Part shown: positions 43,181 to 52,136 of the stretch, piece after piece | Numbering within the stretch: position 1 is the stretch's first letter | How the letters are laid out: each line of letters opens with the position of its first letter | Source: Alistipes megaguti | GTDB taxonomy: Bacteria > Bacteroidota > Bacteroidia > Bacteroidales > Rikenellaceae | Reading direction: 5' to 3' | Assembly (NCBI RefSeq): GCF_900604385.1 | Contig: NZ_LR027382.1 | Location: 1,178,001 to 1,242,000 of the forward strand | Length of the DNA stretch: 64,000 nt | Position numbers and translations under genes: made by a program | The notes under the pieces: generated by a model | Database searches by the model: none | Told to the model about the DNA's origin: nothing | Seen by the model: only the letters and a program-made list of their open reading frames with translations

Positions 43181-43589
43181 GCAGGTCCTGTAAGCCGGGT
43201 TCTGTTCCCGGAGCGAGCCCCGGGCCTCTGTCATTTATCTACGACGGCAGTCACCTGCCGCCTCCAGCAACCTACCCCCCGGCATCGGGCGAGCAACCCT
43301 TAATTGCCGGTATACACGGTCTTGCAACCCACGGGACGTACGGCCGGACGACATCACTGCCTCCGCGGTGGGCTCTTACCCCGCCTTTTCACCCTTACCG
43401 GTCGGAAATTCCGGATCGCGGGCACCCCTCCCTGCGGGACGGGGCCTTGCCCGGACGCCTTTACCGGCGGTTATTTTCTGTTACGCTCCCATGACCTCAC
43501 GGCCATCAAGTCGTTAGCTTGCGTGGTGCTCTGCGTTGCCCGGACTTTCCTCCCCCGGCCGACGGCCGGCAGCGACAGAGCGGACCTGC
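43181..43589 (-). ncRNA. rnpB: RNase P RNA (bacterial type A)
   Basis: About 409 nt. The minus strand contains GAGGAAAGTCCGGGC near the 5' end and the 3' part with AACCCGGCTTACAGGACCTGC, both invariant regions of RNase P RNA. The 5' GCAGGTCC pairs with 3' GGACCTGC to form helix P1, which sets the ends. It processes tRNA 5' ends. Coordinates are from the P1 pairing and may be off by a few bases. Confidence 0.93.
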
Positions 43590-43694
43590 GGGGCAAAGAT
43601 AGGGATTTTTCGGGGAATTCCTGCGGCGGAACGTGCTCTTTTCGCCTTTTGCCTTTCGTCTGCATTGCGGCCGTAGCGCCCCGCTCCGGCCAAA

Positions 43695-43726
43695 AGAGCG
43701 GCTCACCCCAGGGGACGAGCCGCTCT
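43695..43726. terminator. Terminator after the fimbrillin/FISUMP operon
   Basis: AGAGCGGCTC / GAGCCGCTCT with a 12-nt loop, preceded by AAAA on the plus strand, 25 bp past the stop of the minus-strand 43751 gene. Confidence 0.75.
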
Positions 43727-43750
43727 CTTCGGAAGGGACGGTACAACGGG

Positions 43751-46030
43751 CTAATTCTCCGCAATCTTCACACACCGGACGGCTGCACCGCTGGCATTGG
43801 TCGTGTAGCCGTACGATACGTTGGTCAGCACGTCTCCGGCCTTGTAGTTGGGATTGCCTTTCAATTCACAGGTTGTGGCATGTTCGTAGTAGGTCATCGG
43901 TCCGCTGGTGAGGTAGGCGGCGGAGACAGTCGCTCCGCAGCTGCCGATATAGGCACTCCCGTTGGCGCCCTGGGTGTTGGAGATGCCTCCGTTGAAGGGG
44001 AAGAACGAGGCGCTGCCGAACTGATACCCCCGATCGAACGAGGTGCTGATCGTGAACTGCGAGAGATCCGACAACAGCGCCTTCCAGGCTGCGGTGCCGG
44101 CCACCTTCCAGCCTGCCGGGCAGGGATCGTAGATAGTTTTCTGCTCGGGGGTCGTGTCGTCCAGGGTTCCCCAGACGGCCTTTGTGGTGGAGGTGTTGGA
44201 CAGCCATTGGCCGTTGCTTTTCTTGTAGATCCACAGGTGGGGATTCCCGGCCGCAAGCAGCTGTGCATTGGCCATGTTGGACCAATCGCTTCCCAGCGCC
44301 GACTCGATGTCGATCCAGGTTCCCGCTCCGCCATCGAGGAAGAGCTGGTTCTCCATGTGCCCGTGGTCATACTTCATGTCGAACGAGAGCCCCAGGGCCG
44401 GAACCGGTGTATAGGCGGCCGTGTAGCACAGTCCGGTCATGTAGTTCACCTGAAGGCTCTTGTAGTCGGGGATGTGCGGCCGCGGGTCCTTGCGCCCGAA
44501 CTGGTAGCGGTTGCCGTTGACCGAGGCGACGGCCACGTCGTTGCGCGCCCCGTCGATCCAGGCATCCTCCAGGTCGATCACGGCGCCCAGATCGCGGTTC
44601 ATGAAGGTGTAGCCCTGTGCGACGATCTGGTTCTGCGCCTCGTCGGGGTCGTAGCCCTCCGAGCAGACGATGTTCCAGCTCCAGAGGATCCGGGCGTTGG
44701 TCAGCTGCCGGTTGGCGTCCACCTGGATCTCGTCGTAGTCGAGGTCCTGGTCGATGACGAAGATCACGACGTTGCCGTTGATGAACTCCGCCGGCGTGGA
44801 GAAGTAGACATATCCGTCCTCGAGCAGCTGCACGGAGCTCTTGACGATCGGGCAGCGATCCACCCACGGGGAGTAGTTGGTCTGCACGCAGTCGTACCAG
44901 AGGATCAGAGCCCGCTTCGGTTCGATCTTCAGATCCTCCTCCGTGTAGGAGAGGCCTCCGAGCGTCAGGGCCTTTCCGTTGCCCTTCACGTCGGTCCGGA
45001 ACTTGTAGAGTTCACCCGGCCGGTTGACATAGTAGGTGTTGGCACACCCCTTCTCGCTCAGGTTGACCGTCGGGTAGGTGTCCTCCTCGGCGACCGTCAG
45101 ATCGGCCGATACGACCAGCGTCCGGCCCGGCTGAATGCCCGTTTCGGGGACCTGCCGCGTGGCGATCACGTAGTCGTTGCCGTTGACGCGGGCCACGATC
45201 TCGAACTCCTTGCCGGCGTGTCCCGGCGTAATCATCATCCGGTAGGTGATGTATCCACCGATCTGGGTGTTCTGGTTCCCGGTCAAGACGATCTCGGGCG
45301 AGGTCTGCGCCGGCGTGATCTCTCCGGTTGCCAGATCCACGGTCGACCCTTCGCCCAGCGATACGGCCTCCGATTCGTCCGTGCAGCGGAACTTTACCGC
45401 CTCGACCATGGCATACTGCGTACCGCGGATCCGCACCTCGAGGATCGAGAAGAGGTGCTTGAAGTGGATCGGTACGGGATTGAACGCTCCGATCTGCTCG
45501 CGGGTCTGTCCCGTGGCCGAACCGTACATGAAGTCGAGGGCGGCCAGATGCGCCAGCGGGTCCGACGAATTCAACTGCTGTTCGGCGGCCAGTGTCACCG
45601 GTTGGTCGTGGGGGCCGGCCTCCGCAGCCGATTCGTTCCAGGGGTAGTAGGCGTAAAAGTCGTGGGGCGAGGTCTCGTCCTGCCAGTCGACGACCTGCTG
45701 CTCGGAGAGGTACGAGAACAGGGTGGTTGTCCCTGCCGATCCGGCCCGGTATCCGTAATTGGCGGCCGTGATCTGCCCGTTGACCTCGGTATGGACGCCG
45801 ATGCGGTCACCGGCGGTCCACGTCACCTGGATCGTGTTTTCGGAGTCTTCGTAATCGGTCCGGGTCTCGGCCCCGGCGGCGGGCGAGCGGTCTTCGCCGG
45901 CCGTGCCGAGGAGGGTGACTCCCGCTGCCGTGCCCTCCGGCTGTGAGGCCGTCTCGCCGTTCTGGGCGCATGAGGCCGTCAGCAGGGCGGCCAGCGCGAT
46001 GATGGTTTGAATATGGATGGTTCGTTTCAT
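43751..46030 (-). CDS. Fimbrillin-like surface lipoprotein with C-terminal FISUMP domain
   Basis: 759 aa. Lipoprotein signal ending LLTASC. The N-terminal half is fimbrillin-like (ETRTDYEDSENTIQVTWTAG, DRIGVHTEVNG, DFYAYYPWN, IHFKHLFSILEVRI). The C-terminal ~400 residues carry FISUMP motifs: ILWSWNIVCSE, FMNRDLGAVI, YDPCPAGWKVAG and a final AAVRCVKIAE. Probably a cell-surface adhesin or pilus-tip-type protein. It lies 22 bp after the SGNH-fused paralogue and shares its layout, so the two are one operon. Confidence 0.85.
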   Translation of the reverse strand: MKRTIHIQTIIALAALLTASCAQNGETASQPEGTAAGVTLLGTAGEDRSPAAGAETRTDYEDSENTIQVTWTAGDRIGVHTEVNGQITAANYGYRAGSAGTTTLFSYLSEQQVVDWQDETSPHDFYAYYPWNESAAEAGPHDQPVTLAAEQQLNSSDPLAHLAALDFMYGSATGQTREQIGAFNPVPIHFKHLFSILEVRIRGTQYAMVEAVKFRCTDESEAVSLGEGSTVDLATGEITPAQTSPEIVLTGNQNTQIGGYITYRMMITPGHAGKEFEIVARVNGNDYVIATRQVPETGIQPGRTLVVSADLTVAEEDTYPTVNLSEKGCANTYYVNRPGELYKFRTDVKGNGKALTLGGLSYTEEDLKIEPKRALILWYDCVQTNYSPWVDRCPIVKSSVQLLEDGYVYFSTPAEFINGNVVIFVIDQDLDYDEIQVDANRQLTNARILWSWNIVCSEGYDPDEAQNQIVAQGYTFMNRDLGAVIDLEDAWIDGARNDVAVASVNGNRYQFGRKDPRPHIPDYKSLQVNYMTGLCYTAAYTPVPALGLSFDMKYDHGHMENQLFLDGGAGTWIDIESALGSDWSNMANAQLLAAGNPHLWIYKKSNGQWLSNTSTTKAVWGTLDDTTPEQKTIYDPCPAGWKVAGTAAWKALLSDLSQFTISTSFDRGYQFGSASFFPFNGGISNTQGANGSAYIGSCGATVSAAYLTSGPMTYYEHATTCELKGNPNYKAGDVLTNVSYGYTTNASGAAVRCVKIAEN

Positions 46031-46052
46031 GTTCGGTGTATCGGTTTAAGGG

Positions 46053-48872
46053 TCAATTCCACTCCTCCTTGTCGAAATTGTCGAGCTGTCCGTCGCCCGG
46101 AGTTGCGGCATTCGGGTGCAGGGTCTGCTCGAGCACCTGCAGGAAGATCGCCTCCATCACCTTGAAGCCTGCCAGATTCGGGTGTACGGCATCCACCTGG
46201 TACTCCTTCTTCAGCCCGTTGTTCTCGTCCTTGAGAGCCGTGTGGTAGTCGGCATAGCCGAAACCGTTCTCCTCGGCGTAGGCCTTCAGCATTTCGTTCA
46301 GTTCGATGATCCGCTGCGGAACGCCCGGGTTGAACTCCTCCTTCCAGGCGTCGTCCTTCCACCACATGTCGGTCGACGGAAGCACCGAAGCGATGATCAC
46401 CTTGATGCCCTTCGAGACGGCCTTTTCGGCCATTGTCCGCACGTTGGCCAGAATCTCTTCGTTGGTTCGCTGCTCTCCGTCGTTGTCGGCGATGTCGTTG
46501 GTGCCGCATTCGATCTGCACGCACAGCGGCTCGTTGACCACCACGTCCGCGAAGAAGCGGGCGAGGATCTGCGCCGAGGTCTGGCCGTCGATGCCCTTGG
46601 CCAGGAGGTTGTTTCCGGTGATGAACTCCGGGTCGTAGGAGTTCCACGTGCGGGTGATGGAGTTTCCGATCAGCACGCAGCGCGGACCGTTGCCCGAGGG
46701 GCTCCACGTTCCGGCCTCCTCCTTCACGCAGCGCAGGTTGTAGCCGGCGCCGGGATAGGAGTTTCCGGTCGAGATGCCGCCGGGTTGTCCTTTCTGGAGG
46801 GTCGTCTCCGCGACGCAGGCCGAGGAGAGGAACATGGTTCCGTTGGTCAGCGAGCGGATCTGGCTGCCGCCGAATCCGGCCTGCCGCTGTCCGGTCCAGG
46901 GGAAGTAGAGGCCGTAACGGTCGCTGTAGTATCCGTACTGCTTCTCGGTGAGCGAACTCAGGGCGAAGGCGTAGGCCTCGGCCGGAGCTACCTTCCAGCC
47001 TGCGGGGCAGGGGTCGTAGATGGTTTTCAGGTTGTCGTTCTCCTCGACGGCTCCGATGGCGGGGGCGCCCCACAGCCAGCGCCAGGCGCCGCGCTCCTCC
47101 GGGGAGGTGAGCTTGTTGTAGTCGAGCATCCAGAAGTAGTAGCCGCCGCTGCAGTCGCTGCCCGTGTAGGCCATCCAGCGGTAGGGATACCGCACGGCTT
47201 CGGCCACACCCTGTTCGGTGGTGAACCCGGCGCCGAGCACCGTTCCGAGCGGGCGGCTGTTGTTGGCGGCGTTGTCGCTGAAGATCAGGTCCGCGGCGCC
47301 CCACGACTCGCTCGAACGATCCTGCTTCAGCTCCTCGATCGGCGTGTAGGAGGGAATTCCCCAGAACATCTGCGAACCGTTGAGTCCCAGATCGCTGTAT
47401 TCGGCCGCGGCGGGGAAGGGATCCTTGCGTCCCCACTGGTAGTAGTTGCCCACGGCCAGGGCGGCCTGAGCGGCATCCGTGCTGTTCATGGCTTCGGCAC
47501 CGGCCATGGCACCCAGGTTGCGGTCCATCATCGTGTAGCGGCCCACCCGGACGGCCGAGGCTTCGGGATCGTAGCTCTCCGAGGCCCAGATGTTCCAGCT
47601 CCAGAGGATCTGCCCTTCGTCGTCGAAGGCGGCCAGTACGGCATTGCCCGGCACGAAGGGATCCGGCGTGGTGAAGTAGACCGTGCCGAGTTCGTAGATG
47701 ACCGAATTCTCGACGATGGGACAGCGGTGGCTCCAGCCGTCGGCGCTCTTCGGGGAGTTGTACCACAGCAGCCGCACGTCGCTGGGAAGGATTGCGAGTT
47801 CGGACTGGTCGTACGACCGGGTGATCTGCGTGCCGTCGCTCTCCGTCCAGGTGAAGCTGCGGGCCACGCCGTTGCCCTTGACCATGGCGTTGAAGCGGTA
47901 GGTCGTGCCGGGTCGGGTCACCAGATAGGTGTTGGCCGTCGCCCCGGCGCTCAGGTTCTCGGATTCGATTGCACTGCCGTCATACTCGAACGGTATCTCG
48001 TAACGGGTCAGCATTCCGTTGCGGATTCCCTCCTCGGGGGTGGTGAGCCTGCCGACGGTCAGGGTTCTGCCGTCGCTTCCGTAGTCGAGTTCGAGATCGA
48101 GGGTGAGTCCGCCGGCCGTCGGGTTGACCAGCAGGTAGAACGAGGCGGGCGTACGATAGATCATCGTCGGCTCGTCGAGCGCGAGTTCGACGCTGTTCGA
48201 GGGTTTGATCTGCGGATCGAGGGTTACGGCACCGTCCGTCAGGTCGAGGGTGCCCCCGTCATAGGCCAGGGTTACGCCGGCATCGGCCCGCAGCCGGATG
48301 GTCCGTACTCCCGTGATGGGCACCGAGGAGGAGAGCTGCAGCTCCACGATTCCGGCCGGGCTCGAGAAGTCGAGTTCGACGGGATCTCCCGAAGAGGGGG
48401 CCTTTTGGGCTGCGGCGTAGAGCGTCACCGACCTTTTGATCGAGGCATTGCTGTCCGGCCGGCCGTTCTGCCGGGCGGGGATGGCGACCGGGATCGCCTT
48501 CATGTCGGAGTGCGACAGGCGGTAGGGGTAGTAGGCGTAGATGTCGCACGTGGCGGCATTCGGGTCCCATTCGATGCTCTTCAGCGGCGAGGGGCTGACG
48601 AACTCGGTGGTTCCGGCCGCCGACGAGAAGGCCGCATAGTAGACGTTGGACTGGTCGGGCCGGCCGTCGGTCAGCGTGAAGAGTCCGATTCGGTCCACGT
48701 CGGGTTCCCACATCAGGCTGAAGGCCTCCTGCGAGGAGTCGGAGGCCTGGAATACCGCCGTGCCCCGGAACTCCGCCTTCACCGGCGTCGGGGATCCTTC
48801 CGTCGGATCCTTCTGACACGAGGCGAGAAGGGCCGTTGCGAGGAGAAAGAGCAAAAGTCTCGTTTTTTTCAT
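46053..48872 (-). CDS. Fimbrillin-like/FISUMP lipoprotein fused to a C-terminal SGNH hydrolase
   Basis: 939 aa from ATG 48872 (ATG 48884 adds four residues). Lipobox LLASC; fimbrillin-like region (DIYAYYPYRLSHSDMKAIPV, PAGIVELQLSSSVPI); FISUMP part (ILWSWNIWAS, MMDRNLGAMAG, YDPCPAGWKVAP, NLRCVKE); then from about residue 731 an SGNH/GDSL esterase domain with RCVLIGNSIT (nucleophile Ser), IECGTNDIAD and DAVHPNLAGF (Asp-x-x-His). All catalytic blocks are present. A surface-displayed esterase or deacetylase on a fimbrillin scaffold is inferred. First gene of the two-gene operon. Confidence 0.85.
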   Translation of the reverse strand: MKKTRLLLFLLATALLASCQKDPTEGSPTPVKAEFRGTAVFQASDSSQEAFSLMWEPDVDRIGLFTLTDGRPDQSNVYYAAFSSAAGTTEFVSPSPLKSIEWDPNAATCDIYAYYPYRLSHSDMKAIPVAIPARQNGRPDSNASIKRSVTLYAAAQKAPSSGDPVELDFSSPAGIVELQLSSSVPITGVRTIRLRADAGVTLAYDGGTLDLTDGAVTLDPQIKPSNSVELALDEPTMIYRTPASFYLLVNPTAGGLTLDLELDYGSDGRTLTVGRLTTPEEGIRNGMLTRYEIPFEYDGSAIESENLSAGATANTYLVTRPGTTYRFNAMVKGNGVARSFTWTESDGTQITRSYDQSELAILPSDVRLLWYNSPKSADGWSHRCPIVENSVIYELGTVYFTTPDPFVPGNAVLAAFDDEGQILWSWNIWASESYDPEASAVRVGRYTMMDRNLGAMAGAEAMNSTDAAQAALAVGNYYQWGRKDPFPAAAEYSDLGLNGSQMFWGIPSYTPIEELKQDRSSESWGAADLIFSDNAANNSRPLGTVLGAGFTTEQGVAEAVRYPYRWMAYTGSDCSGGYYFWMLDYNKLTSPEERGAWRWLWGAPAIGAVEENDNLKTIYDPCPAGWKVAPAEAYAFALSSLTEKQYGYYSDRYGLYFPWTGQRQAGFGGSQIRSLTNGTMFLSSACVAETTLQKGQPGGISTGNSYPGAGYNLRCVKEEAGTWSPSGNGPRCVLIGNSITRTWNSYDPEFITGNNLLAKGIDGQTSAQILARFFADVVVNEPLCVQIECGTNDIADNDGEQRTNEEILANVRTMAEKAVSKGIKVIIASVLPSTDMWWKDDAWKEEFNPGVPQRIIELNEMLKAYAEENGFGYADYHTALKDENNGLKKEYQVDAVHPNLAGFKVMEAIFLQVLEQTLHPNAATPGDGQLDNFDKEEWN

Positions 48873-49259
48873 ATGGATCAGCATTTCGGTTAATAGCGTA
48901 TGGATTCGGTGCGTCTTCGGGCGGACCGGGCGATTTCCTTTAGTCCGGGGGCTGCCCGATGCACGAAGCCTTTTTCACCCTAACAAATATAGCTGGATCC
49001 CGGCGCTCCGAGGGCCAAAATCATACACATTCAGGCGAAAATTATTTGCGGCAACGTTTGTTTGTGTAACTTGTCAGCGTGTAATCTGCTGGTTGTTAAC
49101 ACGTTGTGGCGTTTTGGCCTTCTGCGGGCGGATGAGGCAAAATCTGCGGAGGATCGGCCCTGCGGTCTCTCTGCGGAGAGTCGAAGCCTGCCGGGCCGGG
49201 CTGGCGGGCCTCTGGTTTTTTGGAAAATTTGATGTATCTTGGCGGAAAAACGCACCGTC
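48873..49259. other. Divergent intergenic region
   Basis: About 390 bp between the SGNH-fused lipoprotein gene (minus) and the GNAT gene (plus). AT-rich patches near 49015-49065 and 49205-49245 are likely promoters. No gene recognised. Confidence 0.5.
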
Positions 49260-49829
49260 ATGAATCTCTCCGAACTGCAATTCATCGCCTTCCGCTCGCG
49301 GCAGGACCGGATGTGGCCCGAAGCCTGGGCCCTTTACGAGGACTCGTTTCCGGCCTGCGAACGCTGGGACGCCTCGTCCTATGACCGGGCTTTCGCCGAT
49401 CCGGCCTTCGAAGCCGATGCCATCCTCCTCGACGGCGCCTTCGCCGGGCTGCTCTTCCACTGGGCGGCCGACGGATTCCACTACGTCGAGCACCTGGCCG
49501 TGTCGCCGCACCTGCGCGGGCAGCATCTCGGATCGCGGGCCCTGGAGGCCTTCTGCCGCGACCGGCGGGTCATTCTGGAGATCGATCCGCCCGAGGATAC
49601 GGTCTCGATCCGCCGGCTGCACTTCTACGAACGGCTGGGCTTCGTCGCCAATCCCTACAATTACGTCCATCCTTCGTACCGGAGTCCGTTCCATCCCCAC
49701 CGTCTGGTGTTGATGAGCCGTCCCGAGCCGCTCACCGACCAGGAAGCGCGCCGCTTCGCCGACTTCATCCGCGGGCACGTGCTGAGCTACTCCGATCACG
49801 AGAACCCCGCACTGCCGCGTATCGACTGA
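49260..49829 (+). CDS. GNAT-family N-acetyltransferase
   Basis: 189 aa. Acetyl-CoA-dependent acyltransferase; substrate unknown. The GNAT core is visible: AGLLFHWAADGFHYVEHLAV, then the pyrophosphate-binding HLRGQHLGSRALEAF (Q/RxxGxG/A type), ILEIDPPEDTVSIRRLHFYE and the RLGFVANPYNYVHPSY segment. The start at MNLSELQFIAF is preferred; the frame is open 7 codons further. Followed by a bidirectional terminator. Confidence 0.88.
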   Translation: MNLSELQFIAFRSRQDRMWPEAWALYEDSFPACERWDASSYDRAFADPAFEADAILLDGAFAGLLFHWAADGFHYVEHLAVSPHLRGQHLGSRALEAFCRDRRVILEIDPPEDTVSIRRLHFYERLGFVANPYNYVHPSYRSPFHPHRLVLMSRPEPLTDQEARRFADFIRGHVLSYSDHENPALPRID

Positions 49830-49862
49830 ACGGCGGCGGCAGGGGGTACGGCCACAAAAAAA

Positions 49863-49889
49863 AGTCCGGCAGACTCTCTGTCGGACTTC
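49863..49889. terminator. Bidirectional terminator between GNAT and yeiH
   Basis: 12-bp arms AAGTCCGGCAGA / TCTGTCGGACTT with one mismatch and a CTC loop, preceded by A9 on the plus strand, which gives a U-run for the minus-strand yeiH transcript. Confidence 0.82.
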
Positions 49890-49918
49890 TCGCGATTTGC
49901 GCAGTGGTGCGGGGCCGC

Positions 49919-51010
49919 CTACATCATTCCGACGACCCACTTCGTGAGGAAGTAGCCCCCCACGACGAGCCATACGTAGAGCAGCCCGGCCAGTACGAAG
50001 GGTTTGGCACCCGCCTGGCGGAACTTGTCGAGGCTCGTCTCGGTGCCCAGTGCCGTCATGGCCATCGTCAGCATGAAGGTGTCGATGTATTCGATCGTGC
50101 CGTTGAGCGGGATCTCGCGCACGCTCTCCACGCCGCACCAGTGCTGCAGCAGCGAGTTGAGACAGATGACGGCGATGAATCCGAAGGCGAACCACGGAAT
50201 CGTGATACGGCTCTTTTCGGCCTTGGCGCCCTCGGCAACGGCGGCGGCATCCTCCCGGCGGCGGCGTCCGGCCAGCGCCAGACTCATCACCACCAGCACC
50301 GGAGCCAGCATCATCACGCGGATCATCTTCGTGATGGTGGCCGTGCCGGCAATGCCCAGCGAGTCGGTCGGGTCCATGGCGTTGCCCGCCCCGGCGACGT
50401 GGGCCACCTCGTGGAGCGTGCTGCCCGTGTAGATGGCCACGCCCGTATCCGAGAGTCCGTCGAGCATTCCCGTGCGGTACATGATCGGGTAGAGGAACAT
50501 CGAGAGGGTTCCGAAGATAACTACCGTCGAGACGGCGATGGCGGTCTTGTAGCCTTCGCACTTGACTACGGGTTCGGCGCCCAGCACGGCGGCCGCACCG
50601 CAGATGGCGCTTCCCGTGGAGGTCATCAGCGCCGTGTCGCGGTCGATCTTCAGCAGACGGCCCAGCAGTACGCCGCCGAGGATCGTCACCACAACCACCA
50701 CCAGGTCGACGACCACGGCCGGAACGCCCACGGCGGCCACCTGAGCCAGCGTCAGACGGAAACCGTAGAGGATGATACCCCAGCGCAGCACCTGTTTCGT
50801 GCAGAACTTGATGCCCGGGACCCACGTCTCGGGGAGTTTGTTGCGCAGGCTGTTGGCATAGAGCATGCCCAGCACGATACCGACGATCAGCGGGCTGAAC
50901 GAGAGCCGCTTGACGATGGGGAAGCTGGCGATATAGAACGCCGCGAACGAGAACAATGCGATCAGCAGAATGCCGTGGAGGGTGTTTGCCCGATTGCCTT
51001 TTTCCAACAT
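49919..51010 (-). CDS. YeiH-family putative sulfate exporter / UPF0324 membrane protein
   Basis: 363 aa from ATG 51010, about ten membrane helices. Family signatures: LSFSPLIVGIVLGMLYANSL, VLRWGIILYGFRLTLAQVAA, TGSAICGAAAVLGAEPVV and YTGSTLHEVAHVAGAGNAM. The function is annotated from homology only; some members are linked to sulfite or sulfonate metabolism. It is preceded on the same strand by a LysR gene, mirroring the yeiH-yeiE pair of enterobacteria. A cytosolic loop around residues 247-262 is Arg/Ala/Glu-rich. Confidence 0.9.
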   Translation of the reverse strand: MLEKGNRANTLHGILLIALFSFAAFYIASFPIVKRLSFSPLIVGIVLGMLYANSLRNKLPETWVPGIKFCTKQVLRWGIILYGFRLTLAQVAAVGVPAVVVDLVVVVVTILGGVLLGRLLKIDRDTALMTSTGSAICGAAAVLGAEPVVKCEGYKTAIAVSTVVIFGTLSMFLYPIMYRTGMLDGLSDTGVAIYTGSTLHEVAHVAGAGNAMDPTDSLGIAGTATITKMIRVMMLAPVLVVMSLALAGRRRREDAAAVAEGAKAEKSRITIPWFAFGFIAVICLNSLLQHWCGVESVREIPLNGTIEYIDTFMLTMAMTALGTETSLDKFRQAGAKPFVLAGLLYVWLVVGGYFLTKWVVGMM

Positions 51011-51243
51011 ACGATAACTTTTTCTTTTTCCGGCCGCAAAGATCGCACCTTTTATCGAGATACCAAACAAGTGGGAGTTATCTTTGATAACTTCAGGTTA
51101 TAACGAGGTCGAACAGAACGGACAAAGGCCGGAAGCGGAGCGATTTGCCGGGACGAAAACAGGCGTCGTGGTGAGGCGGTTTTGCCGGGACGGCCGGTTC
51201 GTGCTGGATGGGGACTCGAGAGGTGGAAGAACCGGGCGATCCT

Positions 51244-52131
51244 TCAGAGGTTTGCCAGAGCGAACTCCATGAACTGGCGCACGAGCCGTGCCGGATGGGC
51301 CTCGCTGTGGACGAAGACGAAGTCGCGCAGCAGCGTGAGACCCTCCAGATCGACGATCTGCAGCGCACCGCTGCGCAGTTCGTCGACCACCGAGAAGGCC
51401 GAGACGATGGCCATGGCGTCGCTGTTGCGCACGAAGCCCTTGATTCCCTCGGTCGACCCCATCCGCATGACGACGTGCAGCTGCGAGAGGCGGATGCCCC
51501 GTTCGGCCAGCGCCGCGGAGATTACCTCGAGGGTTCCCGAGCCGTTTTCGCGCAGCACCAGCGGGATGCGGCACAGCGTCTCGGGAGTTACCGTCTCGGT
51601 GCGGGCGTAACGCCCTGCGGGACGCGCCACCAGCACCAGTTCGTCGGGTCGGAACAGCGTGTAGTGGAGACCCTGCCGGCGGCTGACGCTCTCGACCAGC
51701 CCCAGGTCGATCCGATGGTCGTCCAACGCCTGTTCGACCTGACCGCTGTTGCCCGAGAGGAGCGAGAGGCGCACCTTCGGGAAGCGGGCCGTAAAGCGCG
51801 CCAGAATCGGCGGCAGGAGGTATTGCGCAATGGTTGTACTGGCTCCGAGGCGCAGTTCGCCCTCGGTCTGGCCCGTGCAGAGGCTCATTTCGTACTCCAG
51901 ACGGCGGTAGTCGTCGGCCACGCGTTCGGCCGCGTCGAGCAGCGTACGGCCTGCGTCGGTGAGTTCCAGCCGGCTTCCCCGGCGGGTGAAGAGCTGCACT
52001 TCGTAACGGGCCTCCAGTTCGCCGATGTGTTTGCTGACGGCCGGCTGCGAGATGTCCAGCTGCTCGGCCGTGCGTGTGAAGCTCAGCGTCCGGGCCGCCG
52101 TGATGAAGACCTTGAGTCGGAAGTCGTCCAT
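51244..52131 (-). CDS. LysR-family regulator (YeiE/CysB-like context)
   Basis: 295 aa. An N-terminal winged HTH (FITAARTLSFTRTAEQLDIS, QPAVSKHIGELEARYEVQLF) is followed by the effector-binding fold (TIAQYLLPPILARFTARFPK, GLVESVSRRQGLHYTLFRPD). The preferred ATG at 52131 gives MDDFRLKVF; a TTG at 52140 would overlap the nrnA stop. It precedes the yeiH-like gene by 230 bp on the same strand and probably controls it. Confidence 0.92.
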   Translation of the reverse strand: MDDFRLKVFITAARTLSFTRTAEQLDISQPAVSKHIGELEARYEVQLFTRRGSRLELTDAGRTLLDAAERVADDYRRLEYEMSLCTGQTEGELRLGASTTIAQYLLPPILARFTARFPKVRLSLLSGNSGQVEQALDDHRIDLGLVESVSRRQGLHYTLFRPDELVLVARPAGRYARTETVTPETLCRIPLVLRENGSGTLEVISAALAERGIRLSQLHVVMRMGSTEGIKGFVRNSDAMAIVSAFSVVDELRSGALQIVDLEGLTLLRDFVFVHSEAHPARLVRQFMEFALANL

Positions 52132-52136
52132 GGCCG

